Origin: Sphingomonas baiyangensis
GTDB taxonomy: Bacteria > Pseudomonadota > Alphaproteobacteria > Sphingomonadales > Sphingomonadaceae
DNA: 64,000 nt
Reading direction: 5' to 3'
NCBI RefSeq assembly: GCF_005144715.1
Contig: NZ_SWKR01000002.1
Coordinates: 744,001-808,000, forward strand
Shown: positions 42,907-53,065 of the stretch, piece after piece
Layout: every line of letters starts with the position of its first letter
How positions within the stretch are numbered: the first letter of the stretch is position 1
Notes under the pieces: model-generated
Told to the model about the DNA's origin: nothing
Database searches by the model: none
The model's input: only the letters and a program-made list of their open reading frames with translations
Program-made: the position numbers and the translations under genes

Positions 42907-44653
42907 GAACACTCCGATGGCGCGCGATGGGCAGCGCCTTTGCAGCCTATATGGGGGGCGGGCGCAAGGCATCAATCGTCTGCTGGCAGCCGGCCTCGCC
43001 GCGTTCGCGCTCGCTGCCGCCGCACCCGATCCGGGCAAGCCGCCGCTCACCGGTCGCACGCCGCTCACCGGCGCCGCCGTCGCGCCCGAACAGGCGGCGG
43101 TGACGTTCGAAACTGCCGATCTGGCCTTCGAGCTGTTTCCCGATCGCGAGCAGATCGAGGCGCAGGCGACGCTGGTGTTCGCCGCCAAGGCGCCGGTCGC
43201 GCGGCTCGTGCTCGATCTCGATCGCAACCTGCCGGTGCGCGCCGTCACCATCGACGGAACGGCACTGTCCGCCGGCAGCTGGCGCAATCCCGACGGGCGA
43301 CTTGTGATCGACCTTCCCCGCCCCCTTCGCGCGGGCGAGCAAGTGACAGCACGGCTCGCTTATGGCGGCACCCCGCATGTGGCGGTGCGTGCGCCCTGGG
43401 ACGGCGGCTTCGTCTGGGCGAAGACCGACAGCGGCAAGCCCTGGATCGCGACCGCCGTGCAGGGCGAGGGCTGCGACCTGTTCTGGCCGTGTGTCGATTA
43501 CCCGACCTACGAACCCAAGCGCGTCGACCTGCACATCACCGTGCCCGCCGGCCTTTCGGCGCCTTCGAACGGGAAACTGCTCGGCGTCGATCGCCTGCCC
43601 GACGGACGCAGCCGCTGGAACTGGTCGATCGCCAATCCCAACACCTATGCGATCGCGCTCACCGTCGGCCCCTATCGCGAGCTGAAGGCGGTGCATCGCA
43701 GCCGCTTCGGCAACGATATCCCAATGCATTTCTGGTATCTCGAGGGCAACGACGCCAAGGCGCGCCGGCTGTTCACCGAGTTCGCGCCGATCGTCGACTG
43801 GTTCGAGCGTACCATCGGCCCCTACCCGTTCGCGAACGAGAAGATGGGCGTGGTCGAGACGCCGCATCTGGGCATGGAGCACCAGACGATCAACGCCTAT
43901 GGCAACGAGTACAAGCAGGGCCCCGAAGGGTTCGACTGGCTGCTGCACCACGAGTTCGCGCATGAATGGTTCGGCAACCAGATGTCGGTCTTCAACTGGG
44001 ACGATTTCTGGCTGCACGAGGGCTATGGGCAATATATGCAGCCGCTCTACGGCCGCTCGCGCGAAGGCGACGGGCGCTATCTGGCGATGATGTTCGCCGA
44101 GCGATCGCGCTTCGCCAACAATCATCCGATCGTGTCGGGGCGCGCGCGCGCCGCCAATCTGGTGTCCGACGACGCGACCGGCCCCGGCGGCGACATCTAT
44201 TTCAAGGCGGGCTGGATGCTGCACACGCTGCGCGGCCTGGTGGGCGATGATGCCTTCGCCGAGATCACTCGGCGCGCGGTCTATGGCCGGCCCGATCCCA
44301 AGCCCGGCAACTTCGCGCCGCGCTTCACCTCGACCGCAGAATACCGCCAGATTGCGGATCAGGTGAGCGGACGCGAGCTTGGCTGGTTCTTCGACGCCTA
44401 TCTGGGCAATGCCGCGCTGCCCGAGCTGATCGAGCGCCGGCGCGGCGACACGCTGTCGCTCGAATGGCGCGTGGGCGGCGGCGCTGCGTTCCCGATGCCA
44501 CTCGAGGTCTCGGTCGATGGTCGCATCGAGCGCGTGGCGATGACGGGCGGGCGCGGATCGCTGCGCGTGCCCGCCGGCGCCGAAGTGGTGGTCGACCCGA
44601 TGGCGCGCGTGCTGCGGCGCCTTCCCGGCGAACGCCCGGCTAGAGCGCGTTGA
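42905..44653 (+). CDS. M1 family metallopeptidase
   Basis: The protein (582 residues from this start) is a zinc aminopeptidase-like enzyme. The zinc site is HEFAH (349-353) with Glu372 eighteen residues further (HEGYGQYMQ), and the exopeptidase position reads GMEHQ in place of GAMEN. A hydrophobic segment INRLLAAGLAAFALAAAAP (23-41) is probably a signal peptide, so it acts in the periplasm. The start is uncertain: this ATG shares bases with the lon start and has no ribosome binding site; 42917 is an alternative, and a later non-ATG start after the G-run at 42953 is possible. The 3' end overlaps the convergent aminotransferase gene by 14 bp. Confidence 0.88.
   Translation: MNTPMARDGQRLCSLYGGRAQGINRLLAAGLAAFALAAAAPDPGKPPLTGRTPLTGAAVAPEQAAVTFETADLAFELFPDREQIEAQATLVFAAKAPVARLVLDLDRNLPVRAVTIDGTALSAGSWRNPDGRLVIDLPRPLRAGEQVTARLAYGGTPHVAVRAPWDGGFVWAKTDSGKPWIATAVQGEGCDLFWPCVDYPTYEPKRVDLHITVPAGLSAPSNGKLLGVDRLPDGRSRWNWSIANPNTYAIALTVGPYRELKAVHRSRFGNDIPMHFWYLEGNDAKARRLFTEFAPIVDWFERTIGPYPFANEKMGVVETPHLGMEHQTINAYGNEYKQGPEGFDWLLHHEFAHEWFGNQMSVFNWDDFWLHEGYGQYMQPLYGRSREGDGRYLAMMFAERSRFANNHPIVSGRARAANLVSDDATGPGGDIYFKAGWMLHTLRGLVGDDAFAEITRRAVYGRPDPKPGNFAPRFTSTAEYRQIADQVSGRELGWFFDAYLGNAALPELIERRRGDTLSLEWRVGGGAAFPMPLEVSVDGRIERVAMTGGRGSLRVPAGAEVVVDPMARVLRRLPGERPARAR
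42948..42975 (-). promoter_or_regulatory. Candidate lon promoter inside the divergent peptidase gene
   Basis: On the minus strand TTGATG (42970-42975) and CATATA (42948-42953) are 16 bases apart, about 42 bp before the lon start. The -10 is preceded by a C-run, giving CCCCCCATATA, which is reminiscent of heat-shock promoters. Confidence 0.35.
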
Positions 44654-45809
44654 AGAACGCGCCCAGCCGCTCCATCCCTTCGCGCAGCCGTGCTTCGGAG
44701 ACCGAGCCGAAGCAGACGCGCAGATGCCCCTCGCCGCCCGCGCCGTAGAAGCTGCCCGCCTCGACCACGACGTGCGCGTCGTTGAGGATGCGCGTGGCCA
44801 GTTCCTGCGCCGCGACCCCCGTCGCGGAAATGTCGGGAAACGCGTAGATCGTGCCCTGCGGCTCGGGACAGGTGACGCCCGGCATCTGGTTCAGCGCCTG
44901 GACGACAATGTCGCGCTTGACGCGATCAGCCTCGACCATCGCCAGCATCGGCTCCTGCGGTCCGGTAACGGCGGCCATCGCGCCTTCCTGCACGAACACG
45001 TTGACGTGCGTCACATCAGTCATCGCGATGCGCAGGATCGCGGGCATCAGCGCGGCATCGGCAGTGAGATAGCCGATGCGCCAGCCATCCATCGAATAGG
45101 CCTTCGTGAAAGCGAAGCAGGTGATCGTGCGGGCGCGCATGCCCGGCAGTGCGGCGATGCTGAGATGCTCGGCGTTGCCATAGGTGATGTATTCATACAC
45201 CTCGTCGGACAGCACGAGCAGGTCATGCTCGATCGCGATGTTGGCGACGATCTGCAATTCGGCGCGGCTGTAGACGCGGCCGGTGGGGTTGGCCGGATTG
45301 ACGATGACGATCATGCGCGTGGCGGGCGTCAGCGCCGCCTCGATCGCCTCGCGCCGGATGGCGAAGCCGTCGTCCTTGTCGAGCGGTGCCGTCACCACGC
45401 GACCGCCGGCCATTTCGGTCTTGCCGATATGCTGCGGATAATAGGGGTCGAGCAGCAGCACCTCGTCGCCTGGATCGATCGCCGCCATGAACGCGGCGAA
45501 CGAGGCGTGCGTCAGGCCGTTGGTGACGAGGATTTCGTCGACGCCGTAATCGAGCTTGTTGAAGTCGGCGAGCTTGGCGGCCAGCGCCTGACGGAACGCG
45601 AGCGTGCCGCGAAAATCGCCATAATGGACGATGCCGTCGTCGAGCGCCTTTTTCGTCGCCTCCTTGATGTGCGAAGGCGTGTCGGCATGGGGCCGGCCAA
45701 ACTCAAGATGGATAAGGTCCGCGCCCTGTGCCTCGAGCGCCAGCGCCTGTTCGTACATGCCGAAGCTCTTCTTCGACGCCTGTGCAAGGCGTCTGGCAGG
45801 CCAGCGCAT
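44640..45809 (-). CDS. Class I/II PLP-dependent aminotransferase
   Basis: The 389-residue fold-type I aminotransferase has PYYPQHIG, the cofactor block IVIVNPANPTGRVYS, LSDEVYEYITYG and the PLP Lys in FAFTKAYSMDGWRIGY. The substrate cannot be told from the sequence; members of this group include aspartate- and aromatic-type enzymes. I chose the ATG at 45809, eight bases after GGAG; one at 45815 is too close to it. The gene is divergent from the catabolic operon start, so a link to that pathway is possible but not shown. Confidence 0.85.
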   Translation of the reverse strand: MRWPARRLAQASKKSFGMYEQALALEAQGADLIHLEFGRPHADTPSHIKEATKKALDDGIVHYGDFRGTLAFRQALAAKLADFNKLDYGVDEILVTNGLTHASFAAFMAAIDPGDEVLLLDPYYPQHIGKTEMAGGRVVTAPLDKDDGFAIRREAIEAALTPATRMIVIVNPANPTGRVYSRAELQIVANIAIEHDLLVLSDEVYEYITYGNAEHLSIAALPGMRARTITCFAFTKAYSMDGWRIGYLTADAALMPAILRIAMTDVTHVNVFVQEGAMAAVTGPQEPMLAMVEADRVKRDIVVQALNQMPGVTCPEPQGTIYAFPDISATGVAAQELATRILNDAHVVVEAGSFYGAGGEGHLRVCFGSVSEARLREGMERLGAFFNAL

Positions 45810-45905
45810 CCGCATTTCTCCTTCGCGACCGAGATACTTTATCCTTGAAACTTCTGCAAGCGGCGATAGGTTCGGAGCCGTCGACACCGCTGTTGGAACT
45901 CTGTG

Positions 45906-48209
45906 ATGCGCATAGCCTGTCTGGGCGGCGGCCCTGCCGGATTGTATTTCGCGATATCGATGAAGCTGCGCAACCCGGACCATGCGGTCGATCTGTTCGA
46001 GCGCAACCGGCCCGACGATACGTTCGGCTGGGGCGTGGTGTTCTCCGACCAGACGGTCGAGAATCTGATGGCGAACGATCCCGTGAGCGGCGCCACGATC
46101 CGCGACGAGTTCGCGCATTGGGACGATATCGACGTGCATCTGCGCGGCGAGTGCATGCGCTCCTCGGGCCACGGCTTCATCGGCATCGGGCGCAAGCGGC
46201 TGCTGGCGATCCTGCAGCAGCGCGCGCGCGATTTGGGTGTGACGCTGCATTTCGAGCATGAGGCGTCGGCCGATCTCGCCGATTATGGCGACTATGACCT
46301 CGTTATCGCCGCCGACGGCGCCAACAGCCGCATGCGCAACGCCTATGCCGAGCATTTCGACGTCGACATCCAGACGCGGCGCAACAAGTTCTTCTGGTTC
46401 GGCACCTCGAAGATGTTCGAGGCATTCACCTTCGCCTTCGAGCAGACCGAAGCCGGCTGGGTATGGGCACACGCCTATCGCTTCGCCGACGACTGCTCGA
46501 CCTTCATCGTCGAGATGGCGCCCGAAACCTGGGCGGGTCTTGGACTCGACGCGATGGACCAGCCCGAAGCGATCGCGCTGTGCGAGCGCATCTTCGCGAA
46601 ATATCTTGACGGCAATCCGCTGATGTCGAACGCGACGCACCTGCCCGGCCCGCAGGCTTGGCTCAACTTCCGCCGCATCGTCTGCGGGCAATGGTGGCAC
46701 GACAAGCTCATCCTGCTGGGCGACGCCGCGCACACCGCGCATTTCTCGATCGGCTCGGGCACCAAGCTGGCGTTGGAGGATGCAATCAAGCTGGCCGAGG
46801 TGCTCAACCGCCCCGGCCTCGACCGCGCGACCGCGCTCCAGGAATATCAGGACGAGCGCAATCTGGAAGTGCTCAAGATCCAGAACAGCGCGCGCAACTC
46901 GACCGAGTGGTTCGAGACGCTCGATCGCTATCTGCCGTTCGAGCCGATCCAGTTCGCCTATTCGCTGCTCACCCGATCGCAGCGCGTCAGCCACGAGAAT
47001 CTGCGGCTGCGCGACCGGGCATGGCTCGAAGGAGTCGAGCGCTGGTTTCATTCGCGGGCGACGGGCACACTCGCCAACGACCCCGCGCCGCCGATGTTCG
47101 CGCCCTATCGGCTGCGCGGCCTGACGCTCGCCAACCGCATCGTCATGTCGCCGATGGCCACCTACAAGGCGAAGGACGGGACGCCGGGCGACTTCCACTT
47201 CGTTCATTACGGCGCGCGCGCTGAAGGCGGCGCGGGGCTAATCTATACCGAGATGACCTGCGTATCGCCCGAGGGCCGCATCACGCCGGGCTGTCCCGGC
47301 ATGTACGCGCCCGAGCATGTCGCGGCGTGGCGGCGCATCGTCGATTTCGTGCATGCCGAAAGCGCCGCGAAGATCTGTCTCCAGCTCGGCCATTCGGGCG
47401 CCAAGGGTTCGACGCGCATCGGCTGGGAAGGCATGGACGCGCCGCTCGAGCACGATAACTGGCCGCTGATGGCCGCCGCCGACGTGCCGTGGAGCGCCGC
47501 CAACCAACGCCCCGTCCCGATGACGCGCGCCGACATGGACGCGGTGCGCGACCAGTTCGTGAGCGCTACCTACATGGCGATCGCTGCGGGGTTCGACATG
47601 GTCGAGCTGCATGCCGCGCACGGCTATCTGCTTTCGGGCTTCATCACCCCGCTCCAGAACAAGCGGACAGACGAATATGGCGGCAGCCTCGAGAACCGGC
47701 TGCGCTTCCCCCTCGGGGTGTTCCGCGCCATGCGCGCCGTCTGGCCCGACGACAAGCCGATGGCGGTGCGCATCTCGGCGACCGACTGGATGGCCGATGC
47801 CGGCGTGACGCCCGACGAGGCCGTGGCGATCGCCCGCGCCTTCGTCGACGCCGGCGCCGACCTGATCGACGTGTCGGCAGGCCAGACCTGGGCCGAGGCC
47901 AAGCCCGTCTATGGCCGCATGTTCCAGACGCCGTTCGCCGATCGCATCCGCAACGAAGGTGGCGTCGCGACGATGGCGGTGGGCAACATTTTCGAGCCCG
48001 ATCACGCCAACTCGATCCTTGCAGCCGGCCGCGCCGATCTGGTGGCGGTCGGTCGCCCGCACCTGATCGATCCGATGTGGACGCTGCGCGCCGCCGCGCA
48101 GGCCGAATATCGCGGCGTCGCGGTGCCGCGTCCGTACGAGGCAGGCATGGTGCAGCTCGCGCGCAACCTGAAGCGCGCGGCCGAGCAGGAAGCGGCGCTG
48201 CGGGCATGA
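45906..48209 (+). CDS. 2-aminobenzoyl-CoA (or salicylyl-CoA) monooxygenase/reductase
   Basis: The 768-residue protein fuses two flavoenzymes. Residues 1-385 are an FAD monooxygenase ([38 protein letters not shown]). Residues about 395-768 are an Old Yellow Enzyme-type reductase ([40 protein letters not shown]) without a C-terminal iron-sulfur cysteine cluster. This is the architecture of 2-aminobenzoyl-CoA monooxygenase/reductase, which hydroxylates and then partly reduces the ring of CoA-bound anthranilate. Database names also call it salicylyl-CoA 5-hydroxylase. The RidA-type deaminase downstream favours the amino substrate. It starts a tightly packed operon; no CoA ligase is in the window. 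Confidence 0.85.
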   Translation: MRIACLGGGPAGLYFAISMKLRNPDHAVDLFERNRPDDTFGWGVVFSDQTVENLMANDPVSGATIRDEFAHWDDIDVHLRGECMRSSGHGFIGIGRKRLLAILQQRARDLGVTLHFEHEASADLADYGDYDLVIAADGANSRMRNAYAEHFDVDIQTRRNKFFWFGTSKMFEAFTFAFEQTEAGWVWAHAYRFADDCSTFIVEMAPETWAGLGLDAMDQPEAIALCERIFAKYLDGNPLMSNATHLPGPQAWLNFRRIVCGQWWHDKLILLGDAAHTAHFSIGSGTKLALEDAIKLAEVLNRPGLDRATALQEYQDERNLEVLKIQNSARNSTEWFETLDRYLPFEPIQFAYSLLTRSQRVSHENLRLRDRAWLEGVERWFHSRATGTLANDPAPPMFAPYRLRGLTLANRIVMSPMATYKAKDGTPGDFHFVHYGARAEGGAGLIYTEMTCVSPEGRITPGCPGMYAPEHVAAWRRIVDFVHAESAAKICLQLGHSGAKGSTRIGWEGMDAPLEHDNWPLMAAADVPWSAANQRPVPMTRADMDAVRDQFVSATYMAIAAGFDMVELHAAHGYLLSGFITPLQNKRTDEYGGSLENRLRFPLGVFRAMRAVWPDDKPMAVRISATDWMADAGVTPDEAVAIARAFVDAGADLIDVSAGQTWAEAKPVYGRMFQTPFADRIRNEGGVATMAVGNIFEPDHANSILAAGRADLVAVGRPHLIDPMWTLRAAAQAEYRGVAVPRPYEAGMVQLARNLKRAAEQEAALRA

Positions 48210-48967
48210 GGCTCGGCAGCCATCATGCGCTGGTGACGGGTGGCGGATCGGGCATCGGCGCCACCGTCGCCCGTGCGCTGGCGGCCGAGGGCGCGAGCGT
48301 CACGATCGTCGGGCGGCGACGCGAGGCGCTGGAAAGCGTGGCAGACGGCATCGCGGGCGCCGCGGTCGCCGTCGCCGACGTGACTGACCGCGCGGCGGTC
48401 GACGCCGCGTTCGATACGGCACGCGCGGCGCATGGTCCGGTCACGATCCTCGTCAACAATGCCGGCGTCGCGCCCTCCGCGCCGTTCGCGCGCACCACGA
48501 TCGACCAGTGGCGCGCGGCGATGGCGATCAATGCCGATGCGGTGTTCCATTGCTGCCAGGCGGCGCTCCCCGATCTGCGCGCCGCGCCCGCTGGGCGCAT
48601 CGTGACGATCGCCTCGACCGCCGGGCTCAAGGGCTATGCCTACACCGCCGCCTATGTCGCATCGAAGCATGCCGCGATCGGGCTGACGCGTGCGCTCGCG
48701 ATCGAACTCGCGCAGACGGGCGTGACGGTGAATGCCGTGTGCCCCGGTTTCACCGACACGCAGATCGTCGACGATGCCGTCGAGAACATCCGCGCGCGTA
48801 CGGGCCGCACGCCGCGCGAGGCGCGCGAGGAGCTTGCGCGCTTCAATCCGCAGCGCCGGCTCGTCGCGCCCGAGGAAGTCGCCGAGGCGGTAGTGTGGTT
48901 GTGCATGCCGGGCAGTGCCGCGATCACCGGCCAGGCGATCGCAGTAGCTGGCGGCGAGGTGATGTGA
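48206..48967 (+). CDS. SDR family oxidoreductase
   Basis: The 253-residue short-chain dehydrogenase has the NAD(P) motif [12 protein letters not shown], the structural NNAG ([10 protein letters not shown]) and the catalytic S/YxxxK in IASTAG and YVASK. Its ATG overlaps the monooxygenase/reductase stop (ATGA). In the CoA-aromatic pathway it would oxidise a hydroxyacyl- or alicyclic hydroxy-CoA intermediate, as 3-hydroxyacyl-CoA dehydrogenases do. That substrate is inferred from position. Confidence 0.9.
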   Translation: MRLGSHHALVTGGGSGIGATVARALAAEGASVTIVGRRREALESVADGIAGAAVAVADVTDRAAVDAAFDTARAAHGPVTILVNNAGVAPSAPFARTTIDQWRAAMAINADAVFHCCQAALPDLRAAPAGRIVTIASTAGLKGYAYTAAYVASKHAAIGLTRALAIELAQTGVTVNAVCPGFTDTQIVDDAVENIRARTGRTPREAREELARFNPQRRLVAPEEVAEAVVWLCMPGSAAITGQAIAVAGGEVM

Positions 48968-49002
48968 TGCGCCATCCGGACGGCGGACCGAACACTGGAG
49001 CA

Positions 49003-49041
49003 TTGACGCCGGCGGTTGCGACTGCGCGATATACCATATCG
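49003..49041 (+). promoter_or_regulatory. Internal promoter with palindromic operator
   Basis: TTGACG (49003-49008) lies 18 bases before CGATAT, which begins a perfect inverted repeat CGATAT-ACC-ATATCG (49027-49041). The repeat would cover the -10 element, a normal place for a repressor. It is the only sizeable gap in the operon (91 bp), just before the enoyl-CoA hydratase gene. No regulator gene is next to it. Confidence 0.5.
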
Positions 49042-49058
49042 ACGGGCAAGGAGAGGAC

Positions 49059-49868
49059 ATGAATCCGGCAGACTTCGCGCCCGAGCATTTTGGCTGGGCG
49101 TTCGCGGACGGCGTCGCCACCATCACGCTGAACCGCCCCGACCGCAAGAACCCGCTGACGTTTGAAAGCTATGCCGAGTTGCGCGATGCGTTCCGGGCGC
49201 TCGTCTATGCGCGCGAGGTGAAGGTGGTCATCGTCACCGGCGCGGGCGGCAATTTCTCCTCGGGCGGCGATGTGCACGAGATCATCGGGCCGCTGACCGA
49301 AATGGCGATGCCCGAACTGCTCGCCTTCACGCGGATGACGGGCGATCTGGTCAAGGCGATGCGTGCCTGCCCGCAGCCGATCGTCGCCGCGATCGACGGC
49401 GTGTGCGTGGGTGCCGGCGCGATCATGGCGATGGCGAGCGACCTGCGCCTCGCGACGCCTGCGGCCAAGACCGCGTTCCTGTTCACGCGCGTCGGCCTCG
49501 CGGGCTGCGACATGGGCGCGTGCGCGATGCTGCCGCGCATCATCGGCCAAGGCCGCGCCGCCGAGCTGCTCTACACCGGCCGCGTGATGACCGCCGAGGA
49601 AGGCGAGCGCTGGGGGTTCCACAATCGCCTTGTCGCTGCCGAGGCGCTTATGAGCGAAGCGCAAGCCCTTGCCGCCGAGCTCGCCGCCGGCCCGACCTTC
49701 GCGCACGGCATCACCAAGACGCAGCTTTCGACTGAATGGGCCGTCAGCATCGAGACGGCGATCGAGATGGAAGCACAGGCGCAGGCGATCTGCATGGCGA
49801 CCAACGATTTTCGCCGCGCGTTCGAGGCATTCGCTGCCAAGCGCCGCCCGGTGTTCGAGGGCGATTGA
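49059..49868 (+). CDS. Enoyl-CoA hydratase family protein
   Basis: The 269-residue crotonase-fold protein has the oxyanion-hole blocks FSSGGDVHE and [20 protein letters not shown]. At the place of the second catalytic Glu the sequence reads [12 protein letters not shown] with Asp, so its chemistry may differ from simple hydration, for example ring hydrolysis or another CoA-thioester reaction. The ATG follows AAGGAGAG. Its stop overlaps the next start by one base (TGATG). Confidence 0.9.
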   Translation: MNPADFAPEHFGWAFADGVATITLNRPDRKNPLTFESYAELRDAFRALVYAREVKVVIVTGAGGNFSSGGDVHEIIGPLTEMAMPELLAFTRMTGDLVKAMRACPQPIVAAIDGVCVGAGAIMAMASDLRLATPAAKTAFLFTRVGLAGCDMGACAMLPRIIGQGRAAELLYTGRVMTAEEGERWGFHNRLVAAEALMSEAQALAAELAAGPTFAHGITKTQLSTEWAVSIETAIEMEAQAQAICMATNDFRRAFEAFAAKRRPVFEGD

Positions 49869-51028
49869 TGGCCGATCGCAGCTTTCTCGACTGGCCGTTC
49901 CTCGACGATCATCACCGCGCGCTGTCGGCGCGCCTCGAGGCGTGGTGCTCGGCCAATCTCGACGACGCGCATCCGGATGACGTCGATGCCGAATGCCGCC
50001 GGTTGGTGCGCGCGCTCGGCGATGGCGGCTGGCTGCGATACTGCGTGCCCGCGCGCTGGGGCGGCGTGCATGAGGCGCTCGACGTGCGTTCGCTGTCGCT
50101 GATCCGCGAAACGCTGGCGCGCCATTCGGGGCTCGCCGATTTCGCGTTCGCGATGCAGGGGCTGGGATCGGGCACGATCAGCCTGTTCGGCACCGACGAG
50201 CAATGCGCGCGCTATCTGCCGGCGATCTCGCGTGGCGAGCGGATCGCGGCTTTCGCGCTGACCGAGCCGGGCTCGGGTTCGGACGTCGCGGCGATGACCA
50301 CTACGGCAGTCCGCGCGGGCAATGGCTGGAGGATCGAAGGCGCCAAGACCTATATTTCGAACGGCGGCATCGCCGATCAATATGTGCTGTTCGCGCGCAC
50401 CGGCGAGGCAGCCGGTGCCAAGGGCATCTCGGCCTTCATCGTCGATGCCGATGCGCCGGGCCTGTCGATCGCCGAACGCATTGCGGTGATCGCGCCGCAC
50501 CCGCTCGCCACGCTGGCGTTCGACGACTGCCGCGTGCCCGCCGACGCGCTGCTAGGCGAGCCGGGACGCGGCTTCGCGCAGGCGATGGCGACGCTCGACA
50601 TCTTCCGCACCACCGTCGGCGCCGCAGCCCTCGGCTTCGCGCGCCGCGCGCTCGACGAGGCGACCGCGCGCGCGAAAGCGCGCAGCCTGGGCGACGGCTC
50701 GCTTGCCGACAATCCGGTGACGCAATCGAAGCTCGCCGAGATGGTGCTCGATACCGATACTGCCGCGTTGCTCATCTACCGCGCCGGCTGGCTGCGCGAC
50801 GTGATGGGCCAGCGCAATAGCCGCGAGGCGGCGCTCGCCAAGCTGCACGCGACCGACGGCGCGCAGCGTGTGATCGACAAGGCGGTGCAGATGTTCGGTG
50901 GCGACGGCGTGCGCGTAGGGATGGCGGTGGAAGCGCTGTACCGCGAAGTGCGCGCGCTGCGCATCTACGAAGGCGCGTCGGAAGTGCAGAAGATCGTCAT
51001 CGCGCGGCAGCATCTGGCAGGTCGCTGA
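49868..51028 (+). CDS. Acyl-CoA dehydrogenase family protein
   Basis: The 386-residue flavoprotein has [15 protein letters not shown], the FAD-contact block [16 protein letters not shown], and the C-terminal catalytic Glu in [18 protein letters not shown]. It would dehydrogenate a CoA intermediate of the operon's pathway and pass electrons to ETF. Start and stop overlap both neighbours by one base, showing tight coupling. Confidence 0.92.
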   Translation: MADRSFLDWPFLDDHHRALSARLEAWCSANLDDAHPDDVDAECRRLVRALGDGGWLRYCVPARWGGVHEALDVRSLSLIRETLARHSGLADFAFAMQGLGSGTISLFGTDEQCARYLPAISRGERIAAFALTEPGSGSDVAAMTTTAVRAGNGWRIEGAKTYISNGGIADQYVLFARTGEAAGAKGISAFIVDADAPGLSIAERIAVIAPHPLATLAFDDCRVPADALLGEPGRGFAQAMATLDIFRTTVGAAALGFARRALDEATARAKARSLGDGSLADNPVTQSKLAEMVLDTDTAALLIYRAGWLRDVMGQRNSREAALAKLHATDGAQRVIDKAVQMFGGDGVRVGMAVEALYREVRALRIYEGASEVQKIVIARQHLAGR

Positions 51029-51438
51029 TGCTGCGCTTTCAATATCCGTTGCGCTTCGCGCACTGCGATTCGGCGGGCATCGCCTATTATCCGCGGCTAT
51101 TCGAACTGACCGACGCAGCGATCGAGGACTGGACGCCCGCCGTCCTCGGCTTCGATCGCCGCACCATGCATCAGTCGAGGGGGCTGGGCCTGCCGACCGT
51201 CGATCTTCACGCCGATTTCACAGCCCCTGCGCGGCTGGGCGAGCTGCTAAGCTTTGACGTAGCGCTTCGGCGCGTGGGCGGCAGCTCGATCGACCTCTCC
51301 GTCGAAGTCCAGTGCGAGGGCGCGCCTCGGTTCGCGGTGCGGCTTACGCAGGTGCTGATGGACCTTGCAGGCGCCGTACCCGTGGCCTGGCCCGACGATC
51401 TGCGCGCCCGCCTCATGAACGCCAAGGAACCCGAATGA
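51028..51438 (+). CDS. Hotdog-fold acyl-CoA thioesterase (4HBT family)
   Basis: The 136-residue protein starts [20 protein letters not shown] and has the 4-hydroxybenzoyl-CoA thioesterase motif HCDSAGIAYYPRLFE with the catalytic Asp14. It probably hydrolyses aromatic CoA esters, recovering CoA from dead-end or overflow intermediates. It overlaps the preceding gene by one base and the RidA-type gene by four (ATGA). Confidence 0.9.
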   Translation: MLRFQYPLRFAHCDSAGIAYYPRLFELTDAAIEDWTPAVLGFDRRTMHQSRGLGLPTVDLHADFTAPARLGELLSFDVALRRVGGSSIDLSVEVQCEGAPRFAVRLTQVLMDLAGAVPVAWPDDLRARLMNAKEPE

Positions 51439-51833
51439 CCAACCAGACCCTGCTTCCCCCCGGCTGGAAACGCCCCAAGGGCTATGCCAACGGCATCGCG
51501 GCACGCGGGACGATGGTGTTCACTGCCGGTGTCGTCGGCTGGGACGGCAACGAGCAGTTCGCCGAGGGCGGCATCGCCGCGCAGTTCCGCCAAATCCTCC
51601 ACAACACGCTGGCCATCCTCGCCGAAGCGGGCGCGCGCGCCGAGCATATCGTGCGGATGACGTGGTATGTCACCGACCGCGATGCCTATGTCGCCGCACT
51701 CGGCGAGATCGGCGCGGCCTATCGCGAATTGATCGGCCGCCATTATCCCGCCATGGCAGTGGTCGAAGTCGCCGCGCTGGTGGAACGCGAGGCGCTGATC
51801 GAGATCGAGACCATCGCCGTGGTCCCCGACTGA
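51435..51833 (+). CDS. RidA family enamine/imine deaminase
   Basis: The 132-residue protein belongs to the YjgF/YER057c/UK114 family. It has [17 protein letters not shown], the helix [20 protein letters not shown], and a C-terminal [20 protein letters not shown], where RidA proteins have an Arg-containing active-site strand. RidA proteins hydrolyse enamines and imines to ketones and ammonia. In this operon it would remove the amino group after ring reduction, which supports anthranilate as the pathway substrate. Confidence 0.9.
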   Translation: MTNQTLLPPGWKRPKGYANGIAARGTMVFTAGVVGWDGNEQFAEGGIAAQFRQILHNTLAILAEAGARAEHIVRMTWYVTDRDAYVAALGEIGAAYRELIGRHYPAMAVVEVAALVEREALIEIETIAVVPD

Positions 51834-51843
51834 GGAATTGACG

Positions 51844-53019
51844 ATGCAGAAGTTCGACTGGGCCGATCCCCTGCTGCTCGACGACCAGCTGACCGACGAC
51901 GAGCGCATGATCCGCGACACCGCGCGCGACTATGCGCAGGAAAAGCTGCTACCGCGCGTGACGCAGGCGTTTCTCGACGAGCATACCGATCCCGCCATCT
52001 TCACCGAGATGGGCGGGCTTGGGCTGCTTGGCCCGACGGTCGATCCCGAATATGGCGGCGCGGGCGCTTCCTATGTCGCCTATGGCCTTGTCGCGCGCGA
52101 GGTCGAGCGCGTCGATTCGGGCTATCGCTCGATGATGAGCGTGCAGTCGAGCCTCGTCATGTACCCCATCTTCGCGTTCGGCAGCGAGGAACAGAAGCGC
52201 CGCTATCTGCCGAAACTGGCCACGGGCGAGGCGATCGGCTGCTTTGGCCTGACCGAGCCCGATGCCGGCTCCGATCCCGGCGGGATGCGCACGCGCGCGG
52301 TCGAGACCAATGGCGGCTATCGCCTCAACGGCACCAAGACGTGGATTTCGAGCTCGCCGATCGCCGACGTGTTCGTCGTCTGGGCGAAGTCCGACGCGCA
52401 TGACGGCCGGATCCGCGGCTTCGTGCTCGAAAAGGGCATGAAGGGGCTTTCGGCACCCAAGATCGAGGGCAAACTCTCGCTGCGCGCGTCGATCACCGGC
52501 GGCATCGTGATGGAGGATGTCGAGGTCGGCGAGGATGCGCTGCTGCCCGATGTCGAGGGGCTGAAGGGGCCGTTCTCGTGCCTCAACCGCGCGCGCTACG
52601 GCATTTCCTGGGGATCGATGGGTGCGGCCGAGGCGTGCTTTCATGCCGCGCGGCAATATGGCCTCGATCGGCACCAGTTCGGCACCCCGCTTGCGGGGCG
52701 GCAACTGTACCAGAAGAAGCTGGCCGACATGGAAACCGAGATTGCGCTGGGGTTGCAGGCGTCGCTGCGCGTCGGCCGGCTGATGGACGACCACCGTTTC
52801 GCGCCCGAGATGATCTCGATCGTCAAGCGCAACAATGTCGGCAAGGCGCTCGACATCGCGCGGATGGCGCGCGACATGCACGGCGGCAACGGCATCGCGG
52901 CAGAATATCACGTGCTGCGCCACGCACTGAACCTCGAAACGGTGAACACTTATGAAGGCGCGCACGACGTCCACGCGCTGATCCTCGGCCGCGCGATCAC
53001 GGGGATCGCCGCCTTTTAG
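51844..53019 (+). CDS. gcdH: Glutaryl-CoA dehydrogenase
   Basis: GcdH oxidises and decarboxylates glutaryl-CoA to crotonyl-CoA and CO2. The 391-residue protein has the family start [37 protein letters not shown], the substrate-binding Arg region and the signature [20 protein letters not shown] with the catalytic Glu. I chose the ATG at 51844, eight bases after GAGG; a TTG six bases earlier is possible. Glutaryl-CoA is a plausible product of ring cleavage in the operon's pathway. Confidence 0.94.
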   Translation: MQKFDWADPLLLDDQLTDDERMIRDTARDYAQEKLLPRVTQAFLDEHTDPAIFTEMGGLGLLGPTVDPEYGGAGASYVAYGLVAREVERVDSGYRSMMSVQSSLVMYPIFAFGSEEQKRRYLPKLATGEAIGCFGLTEPDAGSDPGGMRTRAVETNGGYRLNGTKTWISSSPIADVFVVWAKSDAHDGRIRGFVLEKGMKGLSAPKIEGKLSLRASITGGIVMEDVEVGEDALLPDVEGLKGPFSCLNRARYGISWGSMGAAEACFHAARQYGLDRHQFGTPLAGRQLYQKKLADMETEIALGLQASLRVGRLMDDHRFAPEMISIVKRNNVGKALDIARMARDMHGGNGIAAEYHVLRHALNLETVNTYEGAHDVHALILGRAITGIAAF

Positions 53020-53038
53020 TGGCCGCGGTTTTGCTCTA

Positions 53039-53064
53039 GCGTCTCTCCGCTACAGGAGAGACGC
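53039..53064 (+). promoter_or_regulatory. Hairpin sequestering the ribosome binding site of the 53066 gene
   Basis: GCGTCTCTCC (53039-53048) and GGAGAGACGC (53055-53064) form a perfect 10-bp stem with the loop GCTACA. The right arm contains the GGAG ribosome binding site, and the ATG lies one base beyond the stem. The same dyad could be a protein-binding operator on DNA. Confidence 0.65.
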
Positions 53065-53065
53065 C

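Noticed and set aside
45950..45970. CGATATCG palindrome inside the monooxygenase gene as a second operator
   Set aside because: It is within coding sequence, lacks the three-base spacer of the 49027 site and has no promoter near it.
44640..47207. An 855-residue minus-strand frame
   Set aside because: Only the part up to 45809 is a real aminotransferase; the rest is antisense to the monooxygenase/reductase gene.
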